From positions 558,001 to 622,000 of the forward strand of contig JAXQJY010000029.1 of the NCBI GenBank assembly GCA_037042185.1: a stretch of 64,000 nucleotides of DNA. Direction: 5' to 3'. Shown here one piece after another: positions 10,669 through 21,617 of this stretch. Position numbers and translations under genes: made by a program. The number at the start of each line of letters is the position of its first letter. Position 1 is the stretch's first letter. The notes under the pieces are model-generated. The model was not told where the DNA came from and searched no databases. It was given only the letters and a program-made list of their open reading frames with translations. This DNA is from Sordariomycetes sp. S80-01Y. Taxonomy: Eukaryota; Ascomycota; Sordariomycetes.

Positions 10669-13600
10669 CTAGCCAGTCTTGGTCCTCCCCGGAGCCCAGC
10701 TCATCCTCTTATTAGGCGAGGGCTTGCTCTCGTCCTCCCCCGTGTCTGAGCCGTTGACTTCTTCTTGGAGACCACTACTCTCCCTGTGGCTCATCCTGTG
10801 TGTGAATGCGCTGATCTTGTCACGGAGGCCGGACGTGCCGCTTCTGCGTCGGTCGCTGTGGCTCGTCGTGGGCCGACTGTCAACAGTGCCTGCTCGCCTA
10901 GGCTGGCGGTAACCGGCAGGGGCTTGTCCGTTACTTGAACCGGGTCGAAGGAGATCTATACCGAGGCCTTGGGCACCCTCTCCGCGACCTTCTATAGGCG
11001 TCGGGGGCGTCATGGTCAGATAAGCAGGAACAGGCACTGTGGACGAGCCTTGTCCTCCCGTGTAGGATCTACCACTAGCAACGCTACTGCTCCTACTGGT
11101 CGATCGCGGTGCTGGAATGCTGCTGTGCGTGCTCCCCCTAAGCGACCGAGGTGGAGATCTTGAGAAGTCCACGGGCGAGTTGCCATAGAGACTCGTGGAA
11201 TCGTCGCTGTCATTAATACTTCCAGCATAGTTTATCGAGCCAGCTGAGGAAGACGGCGCGATAATCGCAGAGCTGTTGGCAAGCTCGCGAAGCTTGTTGC
11301 GCTGCTCGGCATTCGGCCGATGCTTCGAGAACTTGTTGCCGATGATAGCACCTGTATGAGAGAGCAAGGCCCGGATGATAGCCTTTTTGAAGGCCATAGT
11401 CAGATCCATATTCGACCAAGTTTTGTTGGACCATTCAATGACAGGCATGCGGAACACGAAGTTGTGCACATCCTCAAAGTTACGTTGTTCTTTGCCCTTG
11501 TAGCTCAAGCAAAGCACAACGGACTGCATCCTGATGTAGGAGAAGGTCATGTAGTTGCTGGCCCGCGATATCATCTTGGTCAAGTCGTCAGACTGCTGTT
11601 TGTCCTCTTGGGCCTTGCTGCGCAGTCCGAAACGCTTCCTTTCGCCAGCGGTAGATTCGCGGCTGTCCCTCGACAGGCCTGTTGATGAACGGTTGACCTT
11701 CTCTTGTTTCGGTTGGCTGAGGGCCTTCAGCGAATCGTAAGAGGATTTCTTAGTCACCGTTTTAGACCCGCCAGAGGTGCGGAAGAGACCGAAGCGATGG
11801 TGACCCTCGCCGGTGTTAACAGTGAGGCTCTTCGGCTTGGGCTTCTCGGGCGTCGCGGATGTCAACGTAGGACGAAGACGCAACTCCAACGAACCAGCAC
11901 GTGTCGAGAAGCCGGAAGAGTCCTTGTCCATCGACGGCGTACCTAAGCGACTGGTCGAGCTATTGAGCGAGTCCACGTCATCATCGTCTTGCTCTATCAG
12001 GCTCTGTTTCATCGCAAGATGGGATTCGGCCTTGCTATGGTCTTTCTTCGGGTGGTCGCCATCGACACCGGGGAAGATGTATTCTGTCAGCCGTTTGCCG
12101 ACCTCATACTCAAGTTGGACTTTCATTGGGTACAGGTCCACTTCAAAGCGGTCCATAACCGTGATGCCGGCAATGGCCTCGAGCATGTACCAGTACACGC
12201 GGACCATCTCGTTGCTGCCTTTTTCTCGCTGATCCACCTTCTCAGGGTCGTCGTATGGGCCTATAATTTGCGGGTAAGTGGCATCTGGAAGAAGATTCAA
12301 GCCGAGTACTTTGCCAACGCGGACCAAATTGATGTGAGAACCATCAGAGTTGTCTGTCCGGTCATACATCAGGTCCTTGAGCTGGAGCTCAACCAAGGGC
12401 TCGTTTGAATCTTGCATCAAATGCCACACAATATCCCGGGCAAGAATGTTCCACTTCAAGAGGGCGTTGCTGTCGGCATTAACGTCAAACTTCCGTTGGG
12501 ATGTCGTGATTGCCTTCATGACAAAGAACAGCTCGTCCTCGCAGGCAGCAAGGTCACGTTCCAGGTTAAGGCGGTCCTCCCAGCCTCGCTTGTCAAGGTA
12601 CTTTGAATAGATCTGGAAGTGAGTCTTAATCTCTTCCAGCTGTCGAATGCGATCCTGAAGCCTCTGGATCTTTTGCGGCGCCCCGCTCAGATCACTGAAA
12701 TCGGAAGCGAGCATGATTTTCTCCAGACGCTCATTCCTGGTCTTTTCGAGCGGCTCGCTGTACATGAGCAGGTCCAGCACGATGACGTACATGGCATAAT
12801 ACTGTGCTGAGTTGCATAGAGCGCGTGCCTGTGGGAACTCAACCCATAAGCTGTCAATACGAGTCTCATTGTCTTTCCGGACAACGGTCGTATCCTCTGT
12901 GTTGACCTCGTCGTTGTATTTCAAGCGAAGCGTGTTGTACTTGTCGTAACGCAACACAGCTGACGTTTTCTCGACGACCCGCTTGAAACCAAAAGGTGCC
13001 GCCTGGAAGTCGAACATCACCTCCATCGGTACCCACGGCGGCCACGAGGAGCCACTTGTCGTGCCGTATCTGCTCCCAGCGTACATAGACACTAGGTTCG
13101 TCATGAACCATTTGTGGTGGGTCACAAAGAACTGTGTACTATCCATGTTTACGAGGAAGCGTCTTTGGACTAGCCCGCTGACTTCATCCGAAATGCGCTC
13201 CTTGTCCATCACCTCCAGAACCTTGAGCTCCATGCCCTTGGCAGTCACCAAGACCACGTTTTTCTTGTTCCTTTCGCTCTGCATCTGAATCTGAGGGGCA
13301 ATAAGTCGGATGTGATAGCTGCTCTGAGGGCTGAATTCTTCCGAAATGCCACAAGTCAAATCTTCAATACCACGTGTGGTCTCGCCTTTTTCGTTGAAGC
13401 TGGTTTCATAGCGGCGACCGTCCCCCAAAATGTTCTTGATGCGCTCCTCGATGTCGATATTGCTGGAATCATCAGTCGTGGCAGAGGTAGGCGCGGGAGA
13501 CTGGCCTCCAGCAGCTGGCGCAGGGGTTTTGCCTTTGCCAGCCCTGGTCTTGTTCTGCTCTTCGACAATGTCCAATATGAATTTGATGGCTGGACGTGAG

Positions 13601-16600
13601 AGGTAGTAGATGAAACCACGGCGCTGGCTATTCTGGTGGATGTATCGTAGGACAATGTTCCTGAGGACGTTATTCCATTTGAGTTGCATGTTGTGAAGGA
13701 TGAAGCGATTTTTGAATTCGCTTTCGAACTCAGCCGTAGTTGGAATGTGGAGTGTTTCGTCTTGAACATCAATCGAGCCTTCTGACTGACGCTGGCTGTT
13801 GCCGTTATTTTGCGAAGTGGAAGCGGGTTTCGATGTGATAGATTCAAGCATCTCCTCCAGGAATGCTTTCTTCTCCTTTAGCACCCCTGAGTGCTTGCGT
13901 AAGGCTTCGAAATCTTCCACAAAATCATCACTCTTCGTATTGCTCTGGATGATTTTCAGTTCAGCCTCGCCTACATTGCGCGCATGTGTCTGCATTTGTC
14001 CTCGCAGCTGCTCAAGGCGTTCTTCGATAAGCTTGGCCTGAACCTTCTTTGGATCATCGTCATGGGTCATGATGCAGAAGTGCGTGGGTTCGTTGCCGAA
14101 TGGGCTCTTCCTCGTGGGATTGCCGTCTATCGTACCCCCAATGTCTGTTTGCCTAAAATAGGTCAACCGGGGAGCATAACCCAGCGGCAAGATTTTGGTG
14201 TCAGGATGAGGCTCAGTCGGCAATATCCAGTCCAGCTCAACGAAGTCATCCATATCGATCCAGCTCAAGTCATGATCAGGTATCTTAAAGCGCGATAGGT
14301 CTGGCTTCTCATCTTGGTCAGTTATGAGGGTCGAGATGTCCCCCTTCTTGATTGCTTCTGTCGTTGTTCCTTTCAAGCTGGCGGACACAGCTCTTAAATC
14401 TGCACTGGCCAAGTCGAGCTGCGCAGCGTGGATCTTGATACCCGAAGTTCTGCTCTGAGAGCTTTTACCGCCCTTGCCTAGCGTGTTGAACTCCTCACGT
14501 CTTTGATGGAGATCCAGCATAAAGCTGTCCAGACGGACCTTGAGACCAGTTGCAGAGACGGCGTTTTCTGAGTAGTCTTCAACATCTTTGTGCTTGTATA
14601 TATGGGCAAGATATAGAGGAGCAAGCAGCAAGTTATATTTGACAGTGGCCAAATGTCGGCCAAACTTCTTGCTGTTCTTTTCCCTGCCTGGGAACAAGCT
14701 ACCTTGACGGATAGGTAAGGACATGGGTTGCTTGAAGAGATGCCACCATGCGAAGAAGTGAGTGAAGAACCGTGGTGTAAGGTGAACAGTGTTGTACGTC
14801 TTCGAGGGCTCAGGGGATTCGGACAGCCAATCGCGATCAACGGGTGCTCGTACGGCGATGGACAGGTGGATGTGTCGACTTCTAAAACCGCGCATCGCAT
14901 CGTAGGGGAGGTCTCCATCTGGCTTCGCAAACTCAGGCTGCTTCAGTACAACCTCGTAATGTGGCTTGAATTCGAAGCTGCGCTTCCCGTCAACAATCGG
15001 GTTCTCGAAGCTCAGGCCTGCCATCCATTGCACGTTTCCAGACAGCTTCATGACAACTTTCTTAAACACAGCGCCGGATTTGATGGTATCATCTGTGAGG
15101 CAAGTACCTGCGGTTTCTTCCCGCCGAGCCGCATCGCGAACCTGATGTGTGAAATCGGGGATAGCAAGAACGTATTCTCCACTGTCAACTGTCATGAAAC
15201 GCTTTGGGTTATCCTCGGCATTTATGTTCCATCTGACATTGTTCCTCCAGCACATTAGGAATCCTGCTCCGTTGCCAGTGACGTGATAAGGGTCACGGGT
15301 GCCTTTGAGAGCGAGATGCATATCGCCGTCTCCGCGCCAGGCGATGTGGATACGGGAGTGGAAAACGAGACGAAGCTTGTCCCAGAATCCAACGCGCTCA
15401 GATGGGTCGATTGGAGGCTTTGTGAACGACTCGACTACCATCATCATATCTTGTATAGCCGGCTGATACGAAGGGCCCCAAGTGATCCTTGTAGGCAGTG
15501 CCGTGTTGATGTCCATATAAACGTCCGAGAATGTCTTGACGGGGCCGATGGTGCGTCGAACTTCAATATCAAAGCTTCCTTCATTGGGCGACTCCGTATC
15601 TCCGCTCTTGGGAGGTACAACGTTCACCCTCACTCTTCGATGGGATCCTGGGCCTCTGAACTCCTCGGCGATGACAAAGTTCGTCTTGAGAGACATTGCC
15701 GGCATCTTGGTAGACTGTCCAATCTTCATCCATGGGATGTGGAGCAGCGGTAGTGGATAGTCTCGCAGTGACATACGCGCTTCATCCATCTCAATAGCGA
15801 TATTCATCGGCACCAACAGGCTGTACTTCATGTCGCGCGGCATGCCCTTGCCAACCTTGTGCAGAAAGTCCGGAAGTTCCGATAGGGGGAACGTTGGCTT
15901 GTCCACCACAAAGCGCAGGTCTGTGATGAGTGTCGACATTAGTGCGGGCCGTTGGGGCACTTCCAGAATGTGCTCAGTCTCCTCGATATCATCAGGCAAG
16001 CTATTTGCACCCCAAAACGTGGAGCGGAGCTCTCCCATGCTGCTTTGAGACATTTCGTAAGCTCTATCGATTCGTTTCTTCCAGGTCTGGGCATTCAGCA
16101 TGTCAAGATGACGGCGAGCTTCTTTCTCGGATACTTTGGCTTGCCCATTGACGCCAACGGTCTCGGAATCAGGGTCGTAGCGGGGTATCCTTCGGTTTTC
16201 AGGTCCTGGGCCACTGTCCGCGGGTGAAATGGCGTCAAGGCTCCTACTCCTGAACCATGAGCCCTGTGCTTGGTCGGAGCGGCCGCGCTGATACGCGGAG
16301 CGAGACCTGACCTTGCTGCTCCCTCTCCTAGCTTCATCCTCACGAACCCGTTTCATCTTGGAACGGAAAGCTTCCTCTCTTGCTAAGCGTTGAGTCTGCT
16401 CAACACGACCAGTTCGGTAGATCATTCCGAGCTTCCACTCAAACGCTCCGTCCTCAAGCTCGAACATGAACTTCCTACTCCTGACTGAGATCTTGGGGAC
16501 TTGTTTGGGTCCTTCGGGATGCTTCTCCAAGATGTATTCGTTAGTGCCGGTCTTAAAGCGGTGGTGAAGCTGCTGCACGGCTTTGAAGACGTTGACAAAG

Positions 16601-19533
16601 TTATCGGTTATGCGGGCCACGATGACCTCATGAGGAATGCCAACCCTCACAGCGGAGGTCGAGATATCCACCATACTCTCCTCAACGGTGGCGCCTGAAG
16701 GTGTCCTACGCTTTGACTTGCGCAGATCGATTCTGACTTCCTTCGCACTGATCAGGCGTGCCCAAACCTGCCGCATTCGTGGAGGCTCGACGTAGACGCG
16801 AATAAGTTTGGACTGCAGGTATGGTGTTGACCACCGATGCCGGCCAGCTTCGAGTCCGTAGATATGGACCATCATTAGTGGGTCATGAGGCATCTCGGCC
16901 TTGACCTGTACCAATGACGCCTTGATATCGACTGTAACGAGCTCAGGGGTCACAGTCGAGAAACCATCTGCGTCGCCTATTCCAGGTGTAGCAGGTGGCG
17001 CGAGGCTTGAGCTCTTGGTCAACCCTTGCTGCCTGGGCCGGTGCATCATGTCCCTGCCAGTCTTCATGAACGCTTTGCGCAGTGTCATCGTAGCCACGCC
17101 GACGGAGTAATGGCGATATAAAGAGTATTGCACCAAGATGCTCTTGACGTGAGATTGGACGTGAAACATGGGTCCGTGGTTGTCGCTGGAAGCCGAGAAG
17201 GCAAGTTCAAGGCGGGGGACGTTTAGGAAAGGTTGAACTTCAAGTCTTTCAACACTTTCCACAATCTGGGCCTCTATACCCCGGGCGTGCAGAACAAGGC
17301 GCCGTCCATCGCCATGGTGGAGCGGCTTTCTTTTGGAGCGCGGTGAACTTGGCGAAGGCGTCAAGTCAGAGTCAGACTGCGTGACCGACCGACTGTGCGT
17401 CCGCGTCCGCGGCATCCTTCTTTGAAGACCCTCGATCTTGTGTTCCCGGTACTCTGCTGACAGTGCGTCAAGGTGGAGAGACAGACCGCGGGTGTCATCT
17501 GAGATATCTTCATCGACGCCTGCAACCTCCATGTTGACATCTGTTGCTTCAATTTGACAATGCGCGAGCCATCTGGGCATCGAACGTAAGAAGTTCTGGT
17601 GCTTGGTAGTCTTTGAGACACGCCTCTTCTCAGGCTCAACGTCAATACGCAACTCCTTCACGATTTGCCGCAAGCCATCCGTGATTTCAGGCCGGACCAT
17701 GCTGATGCAGAACGACTGTACATTCCCCGTGCAATCGACCGAGACGTCCGGGCTGGCTTGAAGGTTGACCTTCATGTCGAAAGAGTCTGTCGTTATCAAG
17801 TTGAACCGCTCACGTTCATTGGTCTGGTAGTAAAGCTGGTGCGTCTGCAATCTGACTGATCCCGTCAAAGCATAATGTGAGTCTTCTAGCTGAGAATGAG
17901 ATGACTCGACATCGACGGATATGGACGATATCGAGGAGATAATAAGGTCGAAATCTTCAGGGTTGTCGGTCTTTCTCAAGGGTGTAAGTTTGATTCGAAC
18001 AACTGGTTCGTGCAGAGATACTTTGATGTTGCATTTCGGAAGAAGGCGAGGTATGAGCGCACGACGCTGCTCACGCTGAGCGCGAGGGGCGCCAGGCTTT
18101 GCTTGCAGCAGCGCAATGAGTATTGGCAAGTGACGGGGGTCAAGATCGATAGAAGGAGAAGTAATAACAGAATTCTCGAACAAGATGTTGGTGTTCTTCT
18201 CCTCCACGCCATCGTCCTGGGATAATTCAACAGTCTTCGATGGCAAGGTTGTTCGTACAGTAGTTGTCGCCATTGGAACGTACAGCAGCCTTTCCGGCCT
18301 GCCATGGCCATCGTCCAATCCGATGGAGATAGACAAAGCTGCAGCCAGCGCTTCGTGCGCAATGTCCTTGGAAGGAAAATACATTCGATGAGCCGGGGAC
18401 TTTGGATCTAGGCGGTGTAGGTCGATGCCCACCTCCTTCATCGCAGCATTGAGCTGAAGGGCCGATGCGCCCGGCTTAATAGAGTCCACCTTCTTGGTAA
18501 GACTGACAAAGCTGACTGCAAATTGGACCTCCTTGATGCCTCGCAAGATGGAGCTAAAGAATTCCTTAGAATCCGAGACCGTCTGGATGAGGTCGTCGCT
18601 GGTGCTCCCAGGATCGTCGACTTCCCGGGCCACTTGACCGACGAAAGTGTCCACTGGCTCGTCCGCAGCTGCTGCCATAGAATCTCGACGGCACATCTTG
18701 AAGCGGCTTGAGCATATGTGTAGATCGTCGTAAGGGATGTGGACCCTTCCAAGCTTGAGCGCCACGGTGGCGTCACGAAGGCCATCTCTTGTAGCGTAGA
18801 GGTAGCCGTGGACGTTGAGAAGGGCATGATCCAAAACCTCAAGCGATTCCTTGCCATGAGCTGTGAAAAGAACACTGCGGACGGAAAGAATCCATTCTGC
18901 TTGACGCTCCTGCTTCTTAGCTGCGGATCGCTGGAAAAGGAACCGCGCTCGATCGACCATTTTACTCCTAGTATCCACGGCCAAGGTAATGCTGCCGACT
19001 TGAATGTGGCCAACGTCGGCTACGTTGACAGTTGAGTTCGTGGCCACAACATCCACCATTCGAAGCCACTTAACGTTGCGATGGATCCTCTTGATGCGCT
19101 CCTTGATCTTTGTAAGGGTCTTCCACGTCCGGCTTCGAGGGGCGTCTTTGGCGGTCCGCGAGCGTGTCTTACGCAGCGGTATCGACTTTTGTCCGTTTTC
19201 CTCGCCGCTCTGGCCGTTTTTAGGTTCTTCCTCGGTATCTCGAGACTTCTGCCCCTGCAGTTCCCGTATGTCTACCGTCACCACTAGCTCGTTGAGAACC
19301 AAGCTTAACCAGGTCGGCTGCGCAAAGGTTGGGCGATGGATGGAGAACCCCAGTCCCCGAATCTCGATTTTGCATCCATCTTTTAGAGTGTATGAGAGTC
19401 GGCGCAGCGAGAGATAGCCGATTCGTTGAATCGAGATGCCAGTGAAGACTCGGAGGATAGCGAAAAGTATGAAGGACGAAAGGTAGACTAGGACGACAAG
19501 GCCGAAGGCAAATGTCGGGTTAAGTAGAGCCAT
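10669..19533 (-). CDS. FMP27: FMP27/Hobbit-type bridge-like lipid transfer protein, 2954 aa
   Basis: Member of the RBG/BLTP family (yeast Fmp27/Hob1 and Ypr117w, animal Hobbit/BLTP2): long rod proteins with a hydrophobic groove at ER-plasma membrane contacts, thought to move bulk phospholipid. One uninterrupted exon. The first ATG is at 19533 (MALLNPTFAFGLVVLVYLSSFILFAIL), giving an N-terminal ER membrane anchor directly followed by the chorein-like start IEIRGLGFSIHRP. The diagnostic GFWDK motif is at residues 1382-1386, and the FMP27 C-terminal region (WPPWVPMEVMFDFQAAPFGFKRVV) is near residue 2160. A coiled segment (RLQDRIRQLEEIKTHFQ) and a Ser/Pro-rich disordered tail of about 250 residues follow. 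Length is slightly above yeast Fmp27 (2628 aa). Confidence 0.95.
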   Translation of the reverse strand: MALLNPTFAFGLVVLVYLSSFILFAILRVFTGISIQRIGYLSLRRLSYTLKDGCKIEIRGLGFSIHRPTFAQPTWLSLVLNELVVTVDIRELQGQKSRDTEEEPKNGQSGEENGQKSIPLRKTRSRTAKDAPRSRTWKTLTKIKERIKRIHRNVKWLRMVDVVATNSTVNVADVGHIQVGSITLAVDTRSKMVDRARFLFQRSAAKKQERQAEWILSVRSVLFTAHGKESLEVLDHALLNVHGYLYATRDGLRDATVALKLGRVHIPYDDLHICSSRFKMCRRDSMAAAADEPVDTFVGQVAREVDDPGSTSDDLIQTVSDSKEFFSSILRGIKEVQFAVSFVSLTKKVDSIKPGASALQLNAAMKEVGIDLHRLDPKSPAHRMYFPSKDIAHEALAAALSISIGLDDGHGRPERLLYVPMATTTVRTTLPSKTVELSQDDGVEEKNTNILFENSVITSPSIDLDPRHLPILIALLQAKPGAPRAQREQRRALIPRLLPKCNIKVSLHEPVVRIKLTPLRKTDNPEDFDLIISSISSISVDVESSHSQLEDSHYALTGSVRLQTHQLYYQTNERERFNLITTDSFDMKVNLQASPDVSVDCTGNVQSFCISMVRPEITDGLRQIVKELRIDVEPEKRRVSKTTKHQNFLRSMPRWLAHCQIEATDVNMEVAGVDEDISDDTRGLSLHLDALSAEYREHKIEGLQRRMPRTRTHSRSVTQSDSDLTPSPSSPRSKRKPLHHGDGRRLVLHARGIEAQIVESVERLEVQPFLNVPRLELAFSASSDNHGPMFHVQSHVKSILVQYSLYRHYSVGVATMTLRKAFMKTGRDMMHRPRQQGLTKSSSLAPPATPGIGDADGFSTVTPELVTVDIKASLVQVKAEMPHDPLMMVHIYGLEAGRHRWSTPYLQSKLIRVYVEPPRMRQVWARLISAKEVRIDLRKSKRRTPSGATVEESMVDISTSAVRVGIPHEVIVARITDNFVNVFKAVQQLHHRFKTGTNEYILEKHPEGPKQVPKISVRSRKFMFELEDGAFEWKLGMIYRTGRVEQTQRLAREEAFRSKMKRVREDEARRGSSKVRSRSAYQRGRSDQAQGSWFRSRSLDAISPADSGPGPENRRIPRYDPDSETVGVNGQAKVSEKEARRHLDMLNAQTWKKRIDRAYEMSQSSMGELRSTFWGANSLPDDIEETEHILEVPQRPALMSTLITDLRFVVDKPTFPLSELPDFLHKVGKGMPRDMKYSLLVPMNIAIEMDEARMSLRDYPLPLLHIPWMKIGQSTKMPAMSLKTNFVIAEEFRGPGSHRRVRVNVVPPKSGDTESPNEGSFDIEVRRTIGPVKTFSDVYMDINTALPTRITWGPSYQPAIQDMMMVVESFTKPPIDPSERVGFWDKLRLVFHSRIHIAWRGDGDMHLALKGTRDPYHVTGNGAGFLMCWRNNVRWNINAEDNPKRFMTVDSGEYVLAIPDFTHQVRDAARREETAGTCLTDDTIKSGAVFKKVVMKLSGNVQWMAGLSFENPIVDGKRSFEFKPHYEVVLKQPEFAKPDGDLPYDAMRGFRSRHIHLSIAVRAPVDRDWLSESPEPSKTYNTVHLTPRFFTHFFAWWHLFKQPMSLPIRQGSLFPGREKNSKKFGRHLATVKYNLLLAPLYLAHIYKHKDVEDYSENAVSATGLKVRLDSFMLDLHQRREEFNTLGKGGKSSQSRTSGIKIHAAQLDLASADLRAVSASLKGTTTEAIKKGDISTLITDQDEKPDLSRFKIPDHDLSWIDMDDFVELDWILPTEPHPDTKILPLGYAPRLTYFRQTDIGGTIDGNPTRKSPFGNEPTHFCIMTHDDDPKKVQAKLIEERLEQLRGQMQTHARNVGEAELKIIQSNTKSDDFVEDFEALRKHSGVLKEKKAFLEEMLESITSKPASTSQNNGNSQRQSEGSIDVQDETLHIPTTAEFESEFKNRFILHNMQLKWNNVLRNIVLRYIHQNSQRRGFIYYLSRPAIKFILDIVEEQNKTRAGKGKTPAPAAGGQSPAPTSATTDDSSNIDIEERIKNILGDGRRYETSFNEKGETTRGIEDLTCGISEEFSPQSSYHIRLIAPQIQMQSERNKKNVVLVTAKGMELKVLEVMDKERISDEVSGLVQRRFLVNMDSTQFFVTHHKWFMTNLVSMYAGSRYGTTSGSSWPPWVPMEVMFDFQAAPFGFKRVVEKTSAVLRYDKYNTLRLKYNDEVNTEDTTVVRKDNETRIDSLWVEFPQARALCNSAQYYAMYVIVLDLLMYSEPLEKTRNERLEKIMLASDFSDLSGAPQKIQRLQDRIRQLEEIKTHFQIYSKYLDKRGWEDRLNLERDLAACEDELFFVMKAITTSQRKFDVNADSNALLKWNILARDIVWHLMQDSNEPLVELQLKDLMYDRTDNSDGSHINLVRVGKVLGLNLLPDATYPQIIGPYDDPEKVDQREKGSNEMVRVYWYMLEAIAGITVMDRFEVDLYPMKVQLEYEVGKRLTEYIFPGVDGDHPKKDHSKAESHLAMKQSLIEQDDDDVDSLNSSTSRLGTPSMDKDSSGFSTRAGSLELRLRPTLTSATPEKPKPKSLTVNTGEGHHRFGLFRTSGGSKTVTKKSSYDSLKALSQPKQEKVNRSSTGLSRDSRESTAGERKRFGLRSKAQEDKQQSDDLTKMISRASNYMTFSYIRMQSVVLCLSYKGKEQRNFEDVHNFVFRMPVIEWSNKTWSNMDLTMAFKKAIIRALLSHTGAIIGNKFSKHRPNAEQRNKLRELANSSAIIAPSSSAGSINYAGSINDSDDSTSLYGNSPVDFSRSPPRSLRGSTHSSIPAPRSTSRSSSVASGRSYTGGQGSSTVPVPAYLTMTPPTPIEGRGEGAQGLGIDLLRPGSSNGQAPAGYRQPRRAGTVDSRPTTSHSDRRRSGTSGLRDKISAFTHRMSHRESSGLQEEVNGSDTGEDESKPSPNKRMSWAPGRTKTG

Positions 19534-20812
19534 CGTTACGTAGGTCTGGGACAACCAGGACCAACTGGGATACTATTGAGAGGCGCGTCAGCAGATCACA
19601 CCACAGAGGCTTCAACTAAGGCGCTACTCACATTGCGCAATCGGCAAGGCTTCTCATGGTCCCCGATGACTTATGATTCGGCCATGAAAGCGTTCGACCG
19701 CCTGCAGAGCTCAAGTGCTGTTATCGCCTTGTCTCCAGAACTTCCCCTCAACGCTGCGAACAGCTTGGGTATAGGACTTCGTACAAGGCGTCGCAGTCAG
19801 ACCAACACACTGTTACTTCTACTATTCTCGATTCGTCTCGGGTCGCTTAAGCGCCAGCCTCGGGGCCGATCGTGTGAGCTATGACGAAGTCTTCGGAATG
19901 TCGCGTTTCGTTGAGCTCAACGGGGAGAGCTCGGGTTCCCTGTGCGATTGTGTGACGTCAAGCCACCATCCGTGTGCGCGCGTCTTGCCTTGGTCGTCTG
20001 CGATATAGAATGAGAAGTGCAGGAAACAGAATGATTCAAGGTAACACGAGGTGTTTTGTTTGATCTAGGGGGTGCCGGATGGCACGGGGCCGCGATAGAG
20101 TTTGGTCGAGCCTAGAATACTAGTGGGAGCAAGAGCGGGAACATCGAGGGTGACAATTCCCATCAACAGTCTTGGCCATCCGAGATCAAGTTGAGGTCAG
20201 GGTGGAGCTGACCCGTCAAAATCAAACGCGCAGTCATCTGCACCAGCGGCGTTGGAAACACTCTTCTATTTCTGTCGCTAATCTTGGCACTGTTGAGACA
20301 TCAATTGCGCGTCTCTAAGATAGCACGAGCAACGCAACCGAAGCGAGCTAGAGGTGTCTATCGTGGCTTTAGGGGGACTTTCGCGTTTTGCTGGTCCACT
20401 TCAGCAACATGTTGGCAGATCGTCCCGCACCATGGAATTGGCACGGATCTCCGCGCCACCCGGAGTTTGTCAGCTAATTGCTTGACTTGTGAGTAAGTGT
20501 CAACAACGAAATACCACCACCAAATAGCGAACTCATGAAGATGAAGAGGAGCGCCGTTTTAGTTTGGAACATGGAAGGGGATTGAGGGATAATTTGCATA
20601 TTTGTTTGGAGTCCACACTTCCACATGCAACTAACATTCGCGATTGAAGATGTAAGTCTTCGTCCAGCCGTGGACAAGTGTAGGGTAACTTGACACCTCC
20701 AGTAGGCATCAGTGCGGAACAAACTTCTAAACGCTCCATTGCTCGTTTAGTCAGATGTTACACTATATCGTATTGAGAACAGTCTATCAATAAACGCCGT
20801 GGCTAATTAATA
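19534..20812. other. Upstream region of the FMP27-like gene
   Basis: About 1.3 kb holding the promoter of the FMP27-like gene and the 3' end of the next minus-strand gene. Plus-strand frames at 19576-19884 and 20284-20496 have no recognisable content. Confidence 0.6.
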
Positions 20813-21617
20813 TCACGCTTTCGGCTCGTCTGGTAGCTGTTGCTGTTCCCTGAGCTTCGTTATCCTCTCGTCGATCAAGGCAATGTCGGCATCCACCCGC
20901 AATATCTTCTCATCCATCTTGTGTATGTACTCTTCGTCGGAGAGTTGCTTGAGTGGACTCCATCTCCCTCCCAGCCAGTGGCCCCCTTCAAGATCGGTCT
21001 CGGCCGTTTTTGAACGGCCAGTAAAGCCATTCACCAGCAGTTGGCCCCCGGTAGCTGTGAGCACACAAAACATGATTGAAGAGCCATACGCTCGGCTGAC
21101 ATTTGCTCCTGTAAACAACTGTCAGGACCAGAACTCGCCACGTGTTGGTTAGGTAACTTACGGCTTTGGCTCAAACTCATCATCAGGCCCGTTGGTACAC
21201 CAGCTGCTGCACTGACCGTCAATTTGTCGACGGATGTCGCTTGCCTATCACCCACGAGAGCGCGCATCGCGACCAATCTTGAAACTGATCATGTCAGCTA
21301 TGGCCCACGACCTCAGCCAGAATGGACAATCTTACACCAATAAGTCGTCCCTAGCACCATCCACTGGGTTCCAGTCATTATGGCGCTCATCCAGGGACTC
21401 GCATCTTTCATAATCGCAGCTCCTGTACCAAGAGCAGCACCTGCGCAGCCTAGAAACGATGAGAAATGTGACGCGATGAAGCTTGGCCAGACTCACCACA
21501 CCAGCTGCCAACTTGGATAGGCGGTACGACAAGGTCCAAAATCTGTGGAGGTATCAAGCCTCGACCTTTTTGCCTGAGCTCGACATCGCGAGCTGGCGCA
21601 TCATCTGTCCCAGGCAT
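20813..21617 (-). CDS. Small four-pass membrane protein with C-terminal coiled coil
   Basis: Not identified with certainty. Four exons on the minus strand, 21617-21497, 21449-21336, 21284-21162 and 21108-20813, with introns of 47, 51 and 53 nt, sum to a 217-aa protein. It begins MPGTDDAPARDVELRQKGRGLIPPQILD and has four glycine-rich hydrophobic segments at about 31-53, 58-80, 100-117 and 129-148, with small-residue motifs (GCAGAALGTGAA, GTQWMVLGTTYW) reminiscent of the Tim17/Tim22/NDUFA11 fold. Residues 178-217 form a charged heptad-like helix. A mitochondrial inner-membrane role is a guess from this resemblance. Confidence 0.8.

Noticed and set aside
19534-19554. Extension of the FMP27-like protein to a start at 19554
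   Set aside because: That codon is TTG; the first ATG is at 19533 and begins directly with the conserved membrane anchor.
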